This document shows positions 9,001-15,594 of a DNA stretch of 37,620 nucleotides, piece by piece. Source of the DNA: Candidatus Aminicenantota bacterium (GTDB lineage Bacteria > Acidobacteriota > Aminicenantia > UBA2199); NCBI GenBank assembly GCA_020355945.1, contig CP070627.1:4262703-4300322 (forward strand), given 5' to 3'. Numbering within the stretch: position 1 is the first letter of the stretch; each line of letters begins with the position of its first letter. The notes under the pieces are model-generated. The model saw only the letters and a list, made by a program, of their open reading frames with translations, ran no database searches and was not told where the DNA came from. Made by a program: the position numbers and the translations under genes.

Positions 9001-11879
9001 CCCTGTGCCGGTGGTTCACTGGCACTGCCATTAAAGAATTGCGGGGGAGACTGTTTCCATAAGGGGATGTAAAACCAATCCCGGATATTTTGCTTTTTTT
9101 TCAACAAGGCTCTCCTGGCTAACAGCCCCGGGATAAGTTGCAGAGAAGCTTCCTCAATCCAGTAGCGTTGACCCTCAAAAGGGTAGGTGGGCAGTGGCAC
9201 CCGCTGCCGCTGCCTCTGTTGCTGCCGATAAAATTCACACCAATCAATGCTTTTGCCGTAAAACCATAACTCACCTATTTTATTTAACAAGAAATGCCTG
9301 TCTGATACCTTTTCCCGGGGATGCCTGATAAAATGGATGGCCTTTTGAGCCGGCTGCTGTTGGTTATGCTGTTTCACCAGTGAACTCAATACATTTCCAG
9401 GGCCTACTTCCAGGAAAAGGCTGTTTTTCTTGTTAAAGAGTATTTCCAGCCCCTGGCTAAATCTTACGGTTTCTCTCACCTGTCTTGCCCAGTAACCCGG
9501 ATTGGTGACCTCTTCTGCTGTTATCCAGTTACCTCTTAAGCCTGATATATAAGGAATTTTCGGTTTATTTAGTGTGACTGTGCCCACTTCTTTTTTAAAT
9601 TCCGCTAAGATGGGTTCCATCATTGTTGAGTGAAAGGCATGAGAGGTATGAAGTTTGCGGCAGTCATATCCCTGTTTTTCCATTTGTTTTTCAAAAGATG
9701 CCATGGCCTGGTGAGGGCCGGAGACCACACAAAGGCAAGGCCCATTCACAGCAGCCAGTGAGAGGTTTTGGTTTAATAACGGGATTAATTGTTGTTCCGG
9801 GATGGGGACGCTTACCATTGAACCGGGGGGCATTTGCTGCATCAATCGTCCTCTTAGGGCTGCCAATTTTAGGCCCTCTTGCAGCGAAAAAACCCCGGAT
9901 AAATGAGCCGCCACAAGTTCTCCGATACTGTGGCCGATCATGGCATAAGGCTCGATTCCCCATTTCATCAATAATTTTGCCAGCGCATATTCAAAAGCAA
10001 AAAGAAGGGGTTGGGCGACTTCGGTCTGGTTGATTCGATTTTTAGCCACAGAGGACACAGAGGACACAGAGGACACAGAGGACACGGAGGACACAGAGGA
10101 CACAGAGAGGGAAGGGTAAAGGATTTCTTTGATGTCAAAATCAAGATGGCTATTTAATATTTCAAAACAACGGTCCATTTCTTCCTGGAAAACCGGTTCG
10201 GTGTTGTACAGGTCCAAACCCATATCCACATATTGAGAACCCTGACCGGGGAACATAAAAATAGCATCTCTTTCCTTATCACCTGGTTTCCAGTGATATG
10301 TACGAAACATGCCCGAAGCAGGGGAGGTTAAGGCAGCGATTGTTTGTTCAATTGTGGAGCATACCAGGATCCTGCGGTGGGGGAAGGTTTCTCTTCCTAC
10401 TTGTAAGGTATAGGCGGTATCGGCCAGGTTAACCCCTTCCTGTTTGAAATATCGGGCTAAATTTTCCGTCATTTTTTCCAGGGCGGTCTCGGTTTTGGCA
10501 GATAGTAGGATTAATTGGTATTGGCTTGAGGTTTCCGCATTAACCTCTTTATCCGGGGTCTGCGCCGGAGCCTCTTCCAGGATGACATGGGCGTTGGTTC
10601 CCCCGATACCCAATGAGCTGATCCCGGCCCGCAGAGGCTCTCCGTTACCCTGCCATTTTTTAAGGGTGGTATTTACATAAAAGGGGCTATTTTTAAAATC
10701 GATTGCAGGGTTGGGGGTTTCAAAATGCAAACTGGGGGGGATGAGTTTATGCTTAAGGGCCAGGACGGTTTTTATAAAAGCAGCCACGCCAGCGGCTGTA
10801 TCCAGGTGCCCGAAATTGCTTTTCACAGACCCGATGCCGCAGTAATTTCGTTTATCGGTATTAAATGCCAGTTTTAAGGCTCCAATTTCCACCGGGTCTC
10901 CCAGGTTTGTGCCGGTGCCGTGTGTTTCGATATAGGTAATACTTTCAGGGTTCACCCGTGCCATACGCAGTGCCATGCGGATGACTTCGGCTTGTGCCTC
11001 GACACTGGGGGCTGAAAACCCGATTTTCCTGTTTCCATCATTATTAATAGCGGTTCCCCGGATAATGGCATAAATATGATCCCTGTCCTGGAGAGCGGGT
11101 TTGAGCCGTTTGAGTAGTACCACCCCTGCGCCCTCCCCCCCAATGGTGCCGCTGGCATTACCGGAAAACACCCGGCAGTGACCATCCTGCGAGAATATCA
11201 TACCTTCCTGGTATAAATAACCTTGCCTGGGGGCAGTAAATATCGAGATTCCTCCGGCTAAAACCATTTCACTTTCACCGGTTAATAATGCCCGGCAAGC
11301 CTGGTGTATCGCTACCAGGGATGTGGAACAAGCCGTCTGCACAAAGGAAGTACCCCCTTTAAGATTAAGGTTATAAGACACCCGGGAACATAAGAAATCT
11401 ATATGAATGAATTGAGCTGCTGCAAATTCTCCATATTCATTACTTTTCCCGCTTAAATGCGCTCGGGCTTCCCAATGAAACCCGGATGAAGCACCGGCAT
11501 AGAGACCAATCCTGTCTTTATAAGTCCCGGGATTATAGCCAGCATCTTCCAATGCTTCCCAGGCACATTCATGAAAGATGCGAATTTGCGGATTCATTAA
11601 TTCCGCTTCCTGGGGAGAATAGCCGAAAAATGAGGCATCAAAGAGTTCCTTATCCGGTAGATAACCGTAGGCACTTATATAATCAGGGTCTTTAAGGGTC
11701 TGCTCATCTATTCTTGCTTTCGCCAATTCTTCATCCGAAAAAAAAGAAATGGATTCGACGCTGTTTTTTAGATTCTCCCAGTATTCATGGATGTTTTTAG
11801 CCCCGGGGAATCTTCCACTCATACCAATAACAGCGATTTCCAATCCCGTTCTTATATTAGCATTTTCCTTTGGGATCAT
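1..11879 (-). CDS. Hybrid PKS-NRPS, KS-AT-KR-ACP-C-A(Thr)-PCP-E-C-A, 3' end beyond left edge
   Basis: The frame is open from ATG at 11879 to the left edge (3959 codons seen), with an AGAGGA Shine-Dalgarno sequence about 12 nt upstream. The KS triad is C184 (TACSTS), H320 (ETHGTGT) and H358 (NFGHLD). The AT has S651 in GHSIGE and HAFH near 747-750, which in known ATs indicates malonyl-CoA. The KR has GGLGRIG from 1192, S1340 and Y1353 and lacks the LDD motif of B-type KRs. No DH or ER is seen. The carrier serine is 1506. The first C has HHLVTDG at 1703. The next A domain reads D,F,W,N,I,G,M,V,H,K, the threonine code. PCP serine is 2588; the E domain has HHLFIDGVSW from 2766; the second C has HHVLMDGWC from 3252 and is of the type that follows E. 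The last A domain (from about 3560) reads D,M,T,K,I,G,E,V,A; lysine 517 lies off the window. It is Asn/Asp-like with less certainty. The protein would extend a chain with one ketoreduced malonate unit, then D-Thr, then a further residue. Confidence 0.95.
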   Translation of the reverse strand, partial: MIPKENANIRTGLEIAVIGMSGRFPGAKNIHEYWENLKNSVESISFFSDEELAKARIDEQTLKDPDYISAYGYLPDKELFDASFFGYSPQEAELMNPQIRIFHECAWEALEDAGYNPGTYKDRIGLYAGASSGFHWEARAHLSGKSNEYGEFAAAQFIHIDFLCSRVSYNLNLKGGTSFVQTACSTSLVAIHQACRALLTGESEMVLAGGISIFTAPRQGYLYQEGMIFSQDGHCRVFSGNASGTIGGEGAGVVLLKRLKPALQDRDHIYAIIRGTAINNDGNRKIGFSAPSVEAQAEVIRMALRMARVNPESITYIETHGTGTNLGDPVEIGALKLAFNTDKRNYCGIGSVKSNFGHLDTAAGVAAFIKTVLALKHKLIPPSLHFETPNPAIDFKNSPFYVNTTLKKWQGNGEPLRAGISSLGIGGTNAHVILEEAPAQTPDKEVNAETSSQYQLILLSAKTETALEKMTENLARYFKQEGVNLADTAYTLQVGRETFPHRRILVCSTIEQTIAALTSPASGMFRTYHWKPGDKERDAIFMFPGQGSQYVDMGLDLYNTEPVFQEEMDRCFEILNSHLDFDIKEILYPSLSVSSVSSVSSVSSVSSVSSVAKNRINQTEVAQPLLFAFEYALAKLLMKWGIEPYAMIGHSIGELVAAHLSGVFSLQEGLKLAALRGRLMQQMPPGSMVSVPIPEQQLIPLLNQNLSLAAVNGPCLCVVSGPHQAMASFEKQMEKQGYDCRKLHTSHAFHSTMMEPILAEFKKEVGTVTLNKPKIPYISGLRGNWITAEEVTNPGYWARQVRETVRFSQGLEILFNKKNSLFLEVGPGNVLSSLVKQHNQQQPAQKAIHFIRHPREKVSDRHFLLNKIGELWFYGKSIDWCEFYRQQQRQRQRVPLPTYPFEGQRYWIEEASLQLIPGLLARRALLKKKQNIRDWFYIPLWKQSPPQFFNGSASEPPAQGKWLVFMDNQGIATGLKVKLQQKKQRVITVKAGAQFTRINDLEYIIHPGQADHYISLFTRLLSEGDIPDIILHLWNVTGTGNRDHSIETVKKDLDHGYFSLLYQAQAIGKLNVNQEIQIMVVTDNMQEVTGEEDLCPAKAAVLGAAKVIPQEYRNISCRCLDITSPKTGNWQDTIFINRLLREFQTPSTHTVVAYRGSHRWIQIYEPDPGEKTQKDRETSHYLRNKGVYLVTGGLGRIGMVLARYLASAVKARLVLTGRSPFPGRKEWQQWLSTHKNHSISQKIKAIQELEKMGAEVLVMQADVADQKQMQQVILQAEKTFAPLNGVIHAAGIVGEKALQAVNHTDRSQSMEQFYPKVDGVLVLEKILENKSLDFCLLFSSLASVLGGLGFTAYSAANIFMDYFVRRHNQSGPSCWTSINWDGWDFRTQEEISAAGEKNTIEFSMVPQEGIKTFEYIFSRNHVSQIVVSTGDLQTRINQWITFASEDEEIESRAAEPSPGQGREHLSTTYVAPANPLQQNIIDIWEKFFGIKPIGIIDDFFELGGDSLTAVTVARKFHKELNIVVPLAEFFNRPNVKELAEYINQAEKSAYSSINPAEEKEYYVLSSAQRRLYFIQQMDLTSTAYNLYHVGLLEGKLDREKFAGAFKTLIQRHEILRSSILMVKGQPVQKVHYEVEFAIEYHDLYRTQVEVEVTVKVEEEEGTRGLAPLLKNFIRPFDLSQPPFLRVKLIKLGEKQHILFVDMHHLVTDGVSFEIFIKELGALYGGQDLPPLTLQYNDYSEWQNTQKQQEFIKNQEEYWLNRFKDEIPVLHLAADYPRPVVQSFEGTSITFDLEHQEKEKLKKLGLEQDATLFIGTLALFNIFLAKLSGQEDIVIGSPVAGRTHADLEYIMGIFVNTLALRNKPNGEKTFYGFLKEVKENAIKAFENQEYPFENLVDNVDVNRNISRNPLFDVMFVLQNVEIEAGMIPEVQITDLRWKFLERESKNAKFDLTLTVIEMQDRLVCDIEYSTKLFKKETIERYITYFKQLVTSVLQNPEKKISDINMVPEKERRQVLETFNCGAQACYPADKTIHRLFREQVDKTPHHVALVGVHEKHEKNYHMSDRSDPSYISYKELNRKADQLACLLKPKGVQPDTIVGIMVERSIEMLIGILGILKAGGAYLPIEPNYPDDRINYILADSGTKILLAAPGTQVKVKAEVKERFIDIIDISNLFSSSTLTSTSTLSEVGPANLAYIIYTSGTTGKPKGSLIQHHNVVRLLFNDKFQFDFSSSDVWTLFHSYCFDFSVWEMYGALLYGGKLILISRMTARDTQLFLEILKLENVTVLNQTPPAFYNLVPLELENSEKNLHLRYIIFGGDVLKPAKLKQWKEKYPETILINMFGITETTVHVTYKEIRDKEIESNICNIGQPIPTLSLHIMDKHLNLVPMGVTGECCVGGEGVGRGYLNRPELTYEKFTNHPHISNLKLYRSGDRGRLLNNGEVEYLGRIDLQVKIRGFRIELGEIEHQLLQHDKISESVVLAREENGSKYLCAYVVSAEEIKASELRNFLSGKLPDYMVPAYFVHLYELPLTPNGKIDRKALHIPVLEPGDQYVIPSNKIEKELLETWKKVLGRNNISINDNFFAIGGDSIKTIQIAAGMTKAGYRVDMKDIFQNPTIRELAPLVKKVDKIADQSVITGIVPLIPIQKAFFQSTKTDPHHFNQSVMLHLKDGIDEKAVRCIFSKIQQHHDALRMTYKKENGKMIQINQGLDIPLSLEIYNLRNSQNVEESLLEKANEIQSAISLEKGPMMKLGLFHLDDGDRLLIAIHHLFIDGVSWRILFEDIETLYQQYKKDKPLTLPLKTDSFKVWSEKLSRYAHSHQFLKEKNYWAQLESKSIPTISKDFANEDNYIRDVQTLSFSLNEEETHLLLTRVNEAFATEINDILITALGLAAKSVFGNDRLLIALEGHGREEVLSDIDVSRTVGWFTSIYPVLLDFSYQSAEITETTETTDRNLARQIKEIKETLRQVPNKGVGYGILKYLTPAKHKEGMNFRLNPRIVLNYLGQFDEDVKKGTFSLAAEPTGNTYSINIKRNFELEINGRIFNKKLLISISYNKLQYKSQTIDALLAHYKRKLAHIISFCAGRQQRELTPQDLTYKELSIEALEKLQNQYPIEDIYTLSPMQEGMLFHSLYDKDKSTYFEQISYRLHGKLDIDMLKKSLHELSKRHEILRATYIYEGVDQPIQVILKERPIDFNYNDIFAMKPTGENEKEIFIKEFKEKDKNRSFDLCKDVLMRITVFRVNEQEYEVTWSFHHVLMDGWCTAILTSEFLEIYNSFLENRPYQLPDVTPYRVYIQWLQKQDREAAKLYWRKYLMGYEEQAGIPKHKSFKRHEQDYKKAAVFFLLEQKQTSDLKKLAGKMNVTVNTIIQAAWGILLGKYNDKSDVVFGNVVSGRPPGIVGVETMVGLFINTIPLRIRFQGKEKFNHLVGKVQEKAVEREPYQYYPLAEAQRESFLKQNLLDHILIYENYPVAKEIHMLTSRDGLKHSKNTLRISNVEVFEQTNYDLNVIVIPHDQLTVRLEYNANVYDGDFVRGIADFFNQVLNRISTGNDNEQCIEMLTSITGEEKQRILFDFNDTKADYPEHKTLHQLFAEQVERTPDHVALVVHGAGGKAQGEKRCDALSYKELNEKANQLAHLLMQKGVKPDSIVGIMAERSLEMIVGIYAVLKAGGAYLPIDPDSPAERIKYMLKDSNAQFLVVDDTSCASWLSFTLKALLNLSEGHHLNFPASQLPSFPTSLPSSLAYVIYTSGTTGKPKGTPVRHRNLNNYSTWFKREFQIGVEDKFCFAGSFCFDMSVTSLMVPLISGASLHTSREKIEQEPQVYIRFLAENRVSIVKLTPTQFRLLQDFIQDEDLGSLRYIILGGEAVDVNDIRHYLSIYPHQRIVNEYGPTEATVATVFHVVSGKDFEGTVGDEPTRSSLPIGRPVSNNRIYILDKYTNLVPPGVVGELCIGGESVAPGYL
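674..713. repeat. Octanucleotide tandem repeat (GGGAAGYT)5 in an A domain
   Basis: Five direct 8-bp units alternate GGGAAGTT and GGGAAGCT with no other mismatch. They are in frame within the last A domain of the PKS-NRPS, directly before the A3 loop, and encode an ASQLPSFPASQLPS-like stretch. Gain or loss of one unit would shift the frame. Confidence 0.9.
764..782. repeat. CCACGAAGCGCACGAAG simple repeat remnant
   Basis: This short ACGAAG direct repeat (about two units) sits in the same pre-A3 loop as the octamer array at 674-713 and is in frame. Confidence 0.5.
1026..1072. repeat. Degenerate heptamer repeats in an A-domain loop
   Basis: CGCATCGCATC is followed by a T/C-rich spacer and CTGCGCC, TTGCCCC, CTGCGCC and GTGCAC units. 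It lies before the YKELN segment of the last A domain and encodes HGAGGKAQGEKRCDA. The order (CGCAT units, pyrimidine spacer, TGCGC units) and the position match 17401-17468. Confidence 0.6.
3036..3062. repeat. 9-bp tandem repeat in the E domain
   Basis: Three units, GGTCTCTGT, GGTCTCTGT and GATCTCTGC, encode the EITETTETTD loop of the epimerisation domain. The unit is a multiple of three, so copy-number change keeps the frame. Confidence 0.75.
5299..5329. repeat. Perfect palindrome, 14-bp arms with 3-nt loop, beside the A3 motif
   Basis: Left arm TAAGCGAGGTTGGC, spacer AGG, right arm GCCAACCTCGCTTA. It is in frame in the Thr A domain of the PKS-NRPS, at the same place relative to A3 as 17003-17039. 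Compared with that copy, a G-C pair is replaced by a C-G pair (GCGAGG/CCTCGC against GCCAGG/CCTGGC), so pairing is kept while sequence changes. Confidence 0.9.
5331..5431. repeat. Inverted arrays of GGTTGAGG / CCTTAACC hexamers around a loop
   Basis: At 5331-5355 the units are GGTTGA, GGTTGA, GGTTAA and GGTTGA. At about 5400-5430 the complementary CCTTAACC, CCTCAG, CCTTAACC and TTAACC units appear. The arms are separated by about 45 bp. All of it is in frame and encodes a Thr/Ser-rich then Lys/Val/Glu-rich loop before A3. Confidence 0.75.
6896..6945. repeat. CCTCAACCTTAACC hexamer repeats in a C-domain loop
   Basis: Units of ACCTCA, ACCTTA and ACCGTA type encode TQVEVEVTVKVEEEE in the first C domain of the PKS-NRPS, just before LLKNFIRPFDLS. 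This is the same loop that carries other repeats at 32527-32600 and 37236-37292. Confidence 0.75.
10047..10109. repeat. 9-bp tandem repeat (CACAGAGGA)7 in the AT domain
   Basis: Seven direct units are present; the fifth has A to G and the last is imperfect. They encode an SSV-type repeat (SVSSVSSVSS) early in the AT domain, between the first helices and VAQPLLFAFE. The frame is unaffected by unit number. Confidence 0.92.
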
Positions 11880-11981
11880 TTTTAAATGAATTCCTCTTCT
11901 TTTTTGCTCAAATAAATTGTACTGCTGGTGAAATATTTATAGATTTTTTATACAGGTTTTCTTATTCCGGTTTGTTGACTA
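11880..11981 (-). other. Intergenic gap before the PKS-NRPS gene
   Basis: This 102-bp AT-rich gap separates the SUMF1 gene from the PKS-NRPS start. It holds the AGAGGA ribosome binding site. I found no convincing hairpin terminator and no pair of -35/-10 boxes with good spacing. A TGTATAAA stretch on the minus strand resembles an extended -10 box but has no matching -35. The PKS-NRPS gene could therefore be cotranscribed with the two genes upstream of it. Confidence 0.5.
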
Positions 11982-13106
11982 TTAGTTTTCCATGCAAAGA
12001 CGGAAACCCGCAATATAGCCGCGATAGGTTGGTCTGATGCCATAGCGATTGGCGGCCCTCACGAACTTAGGCTCCTCGAACCAACAACCACCGCGTAACA
12101 CGCGGAAATTAAACTTTCTAATATCCTCCGGGTTTTCTCGCTGTTTAGGGCTGTCAACCTTATACCAATCATACCAATCATAACACCACTCCCATACATT
12201 GCCAGTCATATCCAGTAAACCATAAGGAGATGCACCCCGGGGATATGAACCCACAGGGACTGGTCCACCCAGTTCCCCTGTTTTTTTTATATTGGCTAAA
12301 TCTTCATTGGCGTTTTGATCTCCCCAGGGAAATTTTTGTCCCTTTGTCCCACGTGCTGCTTTTTCCCACTGCGCTTCCGTAGGTAATTTAAAATGAAATC
12401 CTGTTTTAGCAGACAGCCATTTACAATATTCTAGCGCATCATGCCAGGATACTGAGATGACCGGGAATTTTCCTCTTCCCCAATTGCCATCGTCGGGTTT
12501 TTCCTTTTGGGTTTCATCACAATATTTATCGTATTGTTCAAAGGTAATTTCATATTTTCCCATCCAGTATCCCTCCAGGTAAATTTCATGGACTGGCTGT
12601 TCATCGCTTTGAGCTTCATCCTCATCCGATCCCATGATAAATTTACCGGGAGGGATATATACCATGATGATACCATCGCCAAAATCCGCTTCCCATGATC
12701 CTTTTTCATTTTTCTCCACTTTAATAACTTTTGATACTTTTCCGGCTGCCTTTCTTACCTGTTCCGGCATTTCCTGTAATTCTTTTATTCGGGTTTCCAC
12801 TTCCCTCACATGGCTTCCTGATGGATACTTTTTTATATATTCTTGATAGGCAGAAATGGTATTTTGATTGGCAGCGGTTTTATAATCCAGTTGCTCAGGG
12901 TCCTGGGTTTCTTTTTTATCTGGTACAACAGGTTCTCCAGCTTTACTTACCGGGAGGGGTTTTTCGCTTTTTGAACCCGGTGCCGATATGACAGCCGGTT
13001 TCTCCCTGAAGAGAAAAAGCAGGACAAGCGAAATAACGATTAGCGATCCTGCGACTAAGAACCATTCTTTTTTCAAGGTTTTTTTTGTTTTTTCCTGTGA
13101 CCCCAT
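11982..13106 (-). CDS. Membrane-anchored SUMF1/FGE-sulfatase-domain protein
   Basis: 374 aa. An N-terminal membrane segment (about residues 15-33) is followed by a Pro/Lys-rich linker. A short helical repeat-like stretch near 85-115 (AYQEYIKKYPSGSH) follows, then a SUMF1 (formylglycine-generating-enzyme-like) domain from about 140 to the end. Family motifs seen are IPPGKFIMGS, LPTEAQWEKAARG, DMTGNVWEWCYDWY, RVLRGGCW and GFRLC. The paired cysteines that bind copper in true formylglycine-generating enzymes are not visible after RGGCW, so sulfatase activation is not supported. Relatives include PvdO-like and EgtB-like proteins, some of which act in peptide or secondary-metabolite maturation. The anchor implies an extracytoplasmic domain. 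ATG is preceded by GAGGAGA with 7-nt spacing, and the permease gene ends only 21 bp upstream. A role in maturing the exported peptide is possible but inferred from position only. Confidence 0.88.
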   Translation of the reverse strand: MGSQEKTKKTLKKEWFLVAGSLIVISLVLLFLFREKPAVISAPGSKSEKPLPVSKAGEPVVPDKKETQDPEQLDYKTAANQNTISAYQEYIKKYPSGSHVREVETRIKELQEMPEQVRKAAGKVSKVIKVEKNEKGSWEADFGDGIIMVYIPPGKFIMGSDEDEAQSDEQPVHEIYLEGYWMGKYEITFEQYDKYCDETQKEKPDDGNWGRGKFPVISVSWHDALEYCKWLSAKTGFHFKLPTEAQWEKAARGTKGQKFPWGDQNANEDLANIKKTGELGGPVPVGSYPRGASPYGLLDMTGNVWEWCYDWYDWYKVDSPKQRENPEDIRKFNFRVLRGGCWFEEPKFVRAANRYGIRPTYRGYIAGFRLCMEN

Positions 13107-13127
13107 TTTTAAATCTCCTCGCTGTGC

Positions 13128-15524
13128 TTATTCATAGCGGATAGCATCCACAGGATTGGCAGTTGCCGCCTTTACCGACTGGTAAATAACAGTACAAATC
13201 GCAATCACCAATGTTAATAGGGCAGAAAAAATAAATATCCCCACCGACATAGTGGTGCGATAGGAAAAGTTTTGCAGCCATTTGGCCAGTAAAAAATAAG
13301 CGATTGGCCAGGCTAAAATATTGGCACCTACTACCAGGAGTAAGAATTCTTTAGAGAGTTTCACGACTATATTCGAAATCGTAGCTCCCAGTACTTTTCT
13401 AATCCCAATCTCTTTGAAGCGCCGCTGCGCCATAAAGGAAGCCAGACCAAATAAACCGAGACATGAGATAAATATGGCAATAAAGGTGAAGTACTGGATT
13501 GTTTTGAATGTCCGTCTGTCGCTGTCATATAGGCGGTTTAACTGATCATCGAGGAAATAATATTCCAGGGGATACTTGGGGTTAAATTGTTTATAGACTT
13601 CTTTAACGTAATTTAGCGTGTCGGTTATATTTTCCGGCCTTAATTTTACAAAAACATACTGGTCCCAGTTGGGATCGATTCTTAACACCAGCGGTTCAAT
13701 TTCAGTGTGCAGGGATTTAAAATGAAAATCCTTGACAACACCGATAATAGAGCCTTCTTTCTGCCAAAAGATAAACTTTTTCCCAACAGGGTCTTTCAAA
13801 TCCATTGCTTTTAGGGCAGCTTCATTTATAATATATGCCTTACCTAATACTGCATCTGTGGTAAACTCTTTGGAAAAGTCTCTTCCATCTAAAATTTTCA
13901 TTTTAAATGTTTTTATATAGTCATAATCGACAGAAAAATGATAAAGCATGAACTGGGTGTCCGGATTTTGACCTTCCCATTGAAATCCACCTGTGGAATG
14001 TACTGAATATGTCAGTCTATCTGACGACGTGGTGACAGAATATACACTGGGATTTTTCAGGAGTTCTTTTTTAAAGGTGTGGTATTTTGAATGCATTTCG
14101 CCTATTTTTGGGAAGTATATCATATGATCCTTTTCATACCCCAGGGCTCTATCTTGCGTGTAGATTAACTGTTTATTTACCACCAGGGTGCCGATAATAA
14201 GGGTAATTGAACAGGTAAACTGGAGAACCACCAGCGCTTTCCTTAACAGGGAACTTCCCGGTTTACCTGTGCCAAAGATAAAGTTTCCCTTGATTACATT
14301 GGTGGGCTGAAAAGATGATTGGATAACCGCCGGATAAATACCCGCAATTATTCCTGTTATTATTGCAATAAGAAGCAAAGCGGGGCCGACTACATTATTG
14401 CTAAAAAGGTTTAAGGTTAGCTCTTTTCCCGCCAGGTTATTAAATAAAGGCAGGAGCAGGTAGACTAATATAAGGGCAAAAATAAATGAAATAATTGTAA
14501 GAAAAATAGATTCTCCAAAGAATTGTACGATTAAATTCTTTCTCCTGGCCCCCACAACTTTTTTTATCCCTACCTCTAGAGCCCGGGTTGAAGCTCTTGC
14601 CACTGCCAGGTTTACGAAGTTAAAACAGGCGATGAGCAAAATAAAAACAGCAATAAGAGAAAACATATAGATATATACGGAAGTGTCCTTACTGGCCCCA
14701 TAGAGATCGATGGCATAATTGGAATGAAGATGTATATCGGTTAAAGCCTGGAGTTTAAGCTTTGTTGTATTTTCAGGGAATAGCCTTTGAAGATAAGAAT
14801 AAACCTTTTTTTTAAGGTTTTCCACCGAGACATTTTTTTCAAGGAGGATATAGGTATAAAAATTATTGATAAACCAGTTCCCCTTCGAGGTGGTGTTTTT
14901 CAATGTCGGTTCCAGGGGAATAAGAAAATCAAATTTGAGGTGTGAATTTTGGGGAACATTTTTGACAACGCCGGTTACCAGCAAATCATACCTTTGGTTA
15001 CTGGTTATTGTTTTTCCCAGTGGATTTTCATTGCCGAAATATTTTTCCGCTATTTCTTCTGTGATAACAACGGAATGGCCTTCCGAAAGAGCAGTGGCCG
15101 GGTCACCTTTTACAAACGGAAAAGAAAACATTTCCAGGAATGAAGGGTCTGCTAAACATACGCCATTTTCATAAAAACTTTTATCACCTGATTCGGATTT
15201 ATATGTAATCAGTCTCCTGCCAATAGTACAAAATTTCGTGAAATTTATTATTTCAGGATAATTTTGTTCAAGTGCTGCGCCTAAAGGCCAGGGTGTGACT
15301 GCCACCGGGAAAATCTCTCCACTTGACTGTACTTGTTCCTTAACCACCCTATAAATTCGGTCACTATTTTTGTGAAATCGATCGAAACTCAATTCATCCT
15401 GGACCCAGAGAAAAATGAGAATGCAAACTACCATCCCCATAGCCAACCCCAGGATATTTATAAATGAATATCCTTTGTGTTTTAAAATATTCCTCAAGGT
15501 AACTTTTAAATAACCTTTAAACAT
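13128..15524 (-). CDS. MacB/FtsX-type ABC transporter permease
   Basis: 798 aa with the duplicated architecture of this permease family. An N-terminal membrane helix (about 18-40) precedes a periplasmic MacB_PCD-like domain. An FtsX three-helix block follows near 285-410, containing ALEVGIKKVVGARR. A helix near 430-450 starts a second periplasmic domain, and a second FtsX block near 670-790 contains FKEIGIRKVLGAT. It ends with the family-typical NPVDAIRYE. It has no ATP-binding domain, and no ATPase partner lies in this window. It could export the product or give self-resistance, but this large family also does unrelated work. The ATG has a strong GGAGGTG ribosome binding site 5 nt upstream, and a promoter-like sequence lies in the 70-bp gap before it. 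Confidence 0.92.
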   Translation of the reverse strand: MFKGYLKVTLRNILKHKGYSFINILGLAMGMVVCILIFLWVQDELSFDRFHKNSDRIYRVVKEQVQSSGEIFPVAVTPWPLGAALEQNYPEIINFTKFCTIGRRLITYKSESGDKSFYENGVCLADPSFLEMFSFPFVKGDPATALSEGHSVVITEEIAEKYFGNENPLGKTITSNQRYDLLVTGVVKNVPQNSHLKFDFLIPLEPTLKNTTSKGNWFINNFYTYILLEKNVSVENLKKKVYSYLQRLFPENTTKLKLQALTDIHLHSNYAIDLYGASKDTSVYIYMFSLIAVFILLIACFNFVNLAVARASTRALEVGIKKVVGARRKNLIVQFFGESIFLTIISFIFALILVYLLLPLFNNLAGKELTLNLFSNNVVGPALLLIAIITGIIAGIYPAVIQSSFQPTNVIKGNFIFGTGKPGSSLLRKALVVLQFTCSITLIIGTLVVNKQLIYTQDRALGYEKDHMIYFPKIGEMHSKYHTFKKELLKNPSVYSVTTSSDRLTYSVHSTGGFQWEGQNPDTQFMLYHFSVDYDYIKTFKMKILDGRDFSKEFTTDAVLGKAYIINEAALKAMDLKDPVGKKFIFWQKEGSIIGVVKDFHFKSLHTEIEPLVLRIDPNWDQYVFVKLRPENITDTLNYVKEVYKQFNPKYPLEYYFLDDQLNRLYDSDRRTFKTIQYFTFIAIFISCLGLFGLASFMAQRRFKEIGIRKVLGATISNIVVKLSKEFLLLVVGANILAWPIAYFLLAKWLQNFSYRTTMSVGIFIFSALLTLVIAICTVIYQSVKAATANPVDAIRYE

Positions 15525-15553
15525 GATATCACCTCCAATTGTAAGTAAAAGTT

Positions 15554-15582
15554 AAGATACACTTTTTTTTTTCATTTGTCAA
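15554..15582 (-). promoter_or_regulatory. Sigma70-type promoter-like sequence
   Basis: On the minus strand TTGACA (15582-15577) is followed, after exactly 17 nt that include an A10 tract, by TATCTT (15559-15554). The -35 box matches consensus fully and the -10 matches 4 of 6. It lies in the 70-bp gap between the stop codon of the C-A(Thr)-PCP gene and the permease start, so it would drive the permease, the SUMF1 gene and perhaps the PKS-NRPS gene. No terminator hairpin is visible in the gap, so readthrough from upstream is also likely. Confidence 0.6.
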
Positions 15583-15594
15583 GCCTGTAAATTT

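Noticed and set aside
9691..9963. Open frames on either strand within 1-11879, such as a 90-aa minus-strand frame here
   Set aside because: The PKS-NRPS frame is continuous with intact KS, AT, KR, C, A and E motifs. These frames are shadows.
10047..10109. Short repeats as a possible CRISPR array
   Set aside because: Units are 9 bp with no spacers and encode an in-frame SSV repeat in the AT domain. It is a minisatellite.
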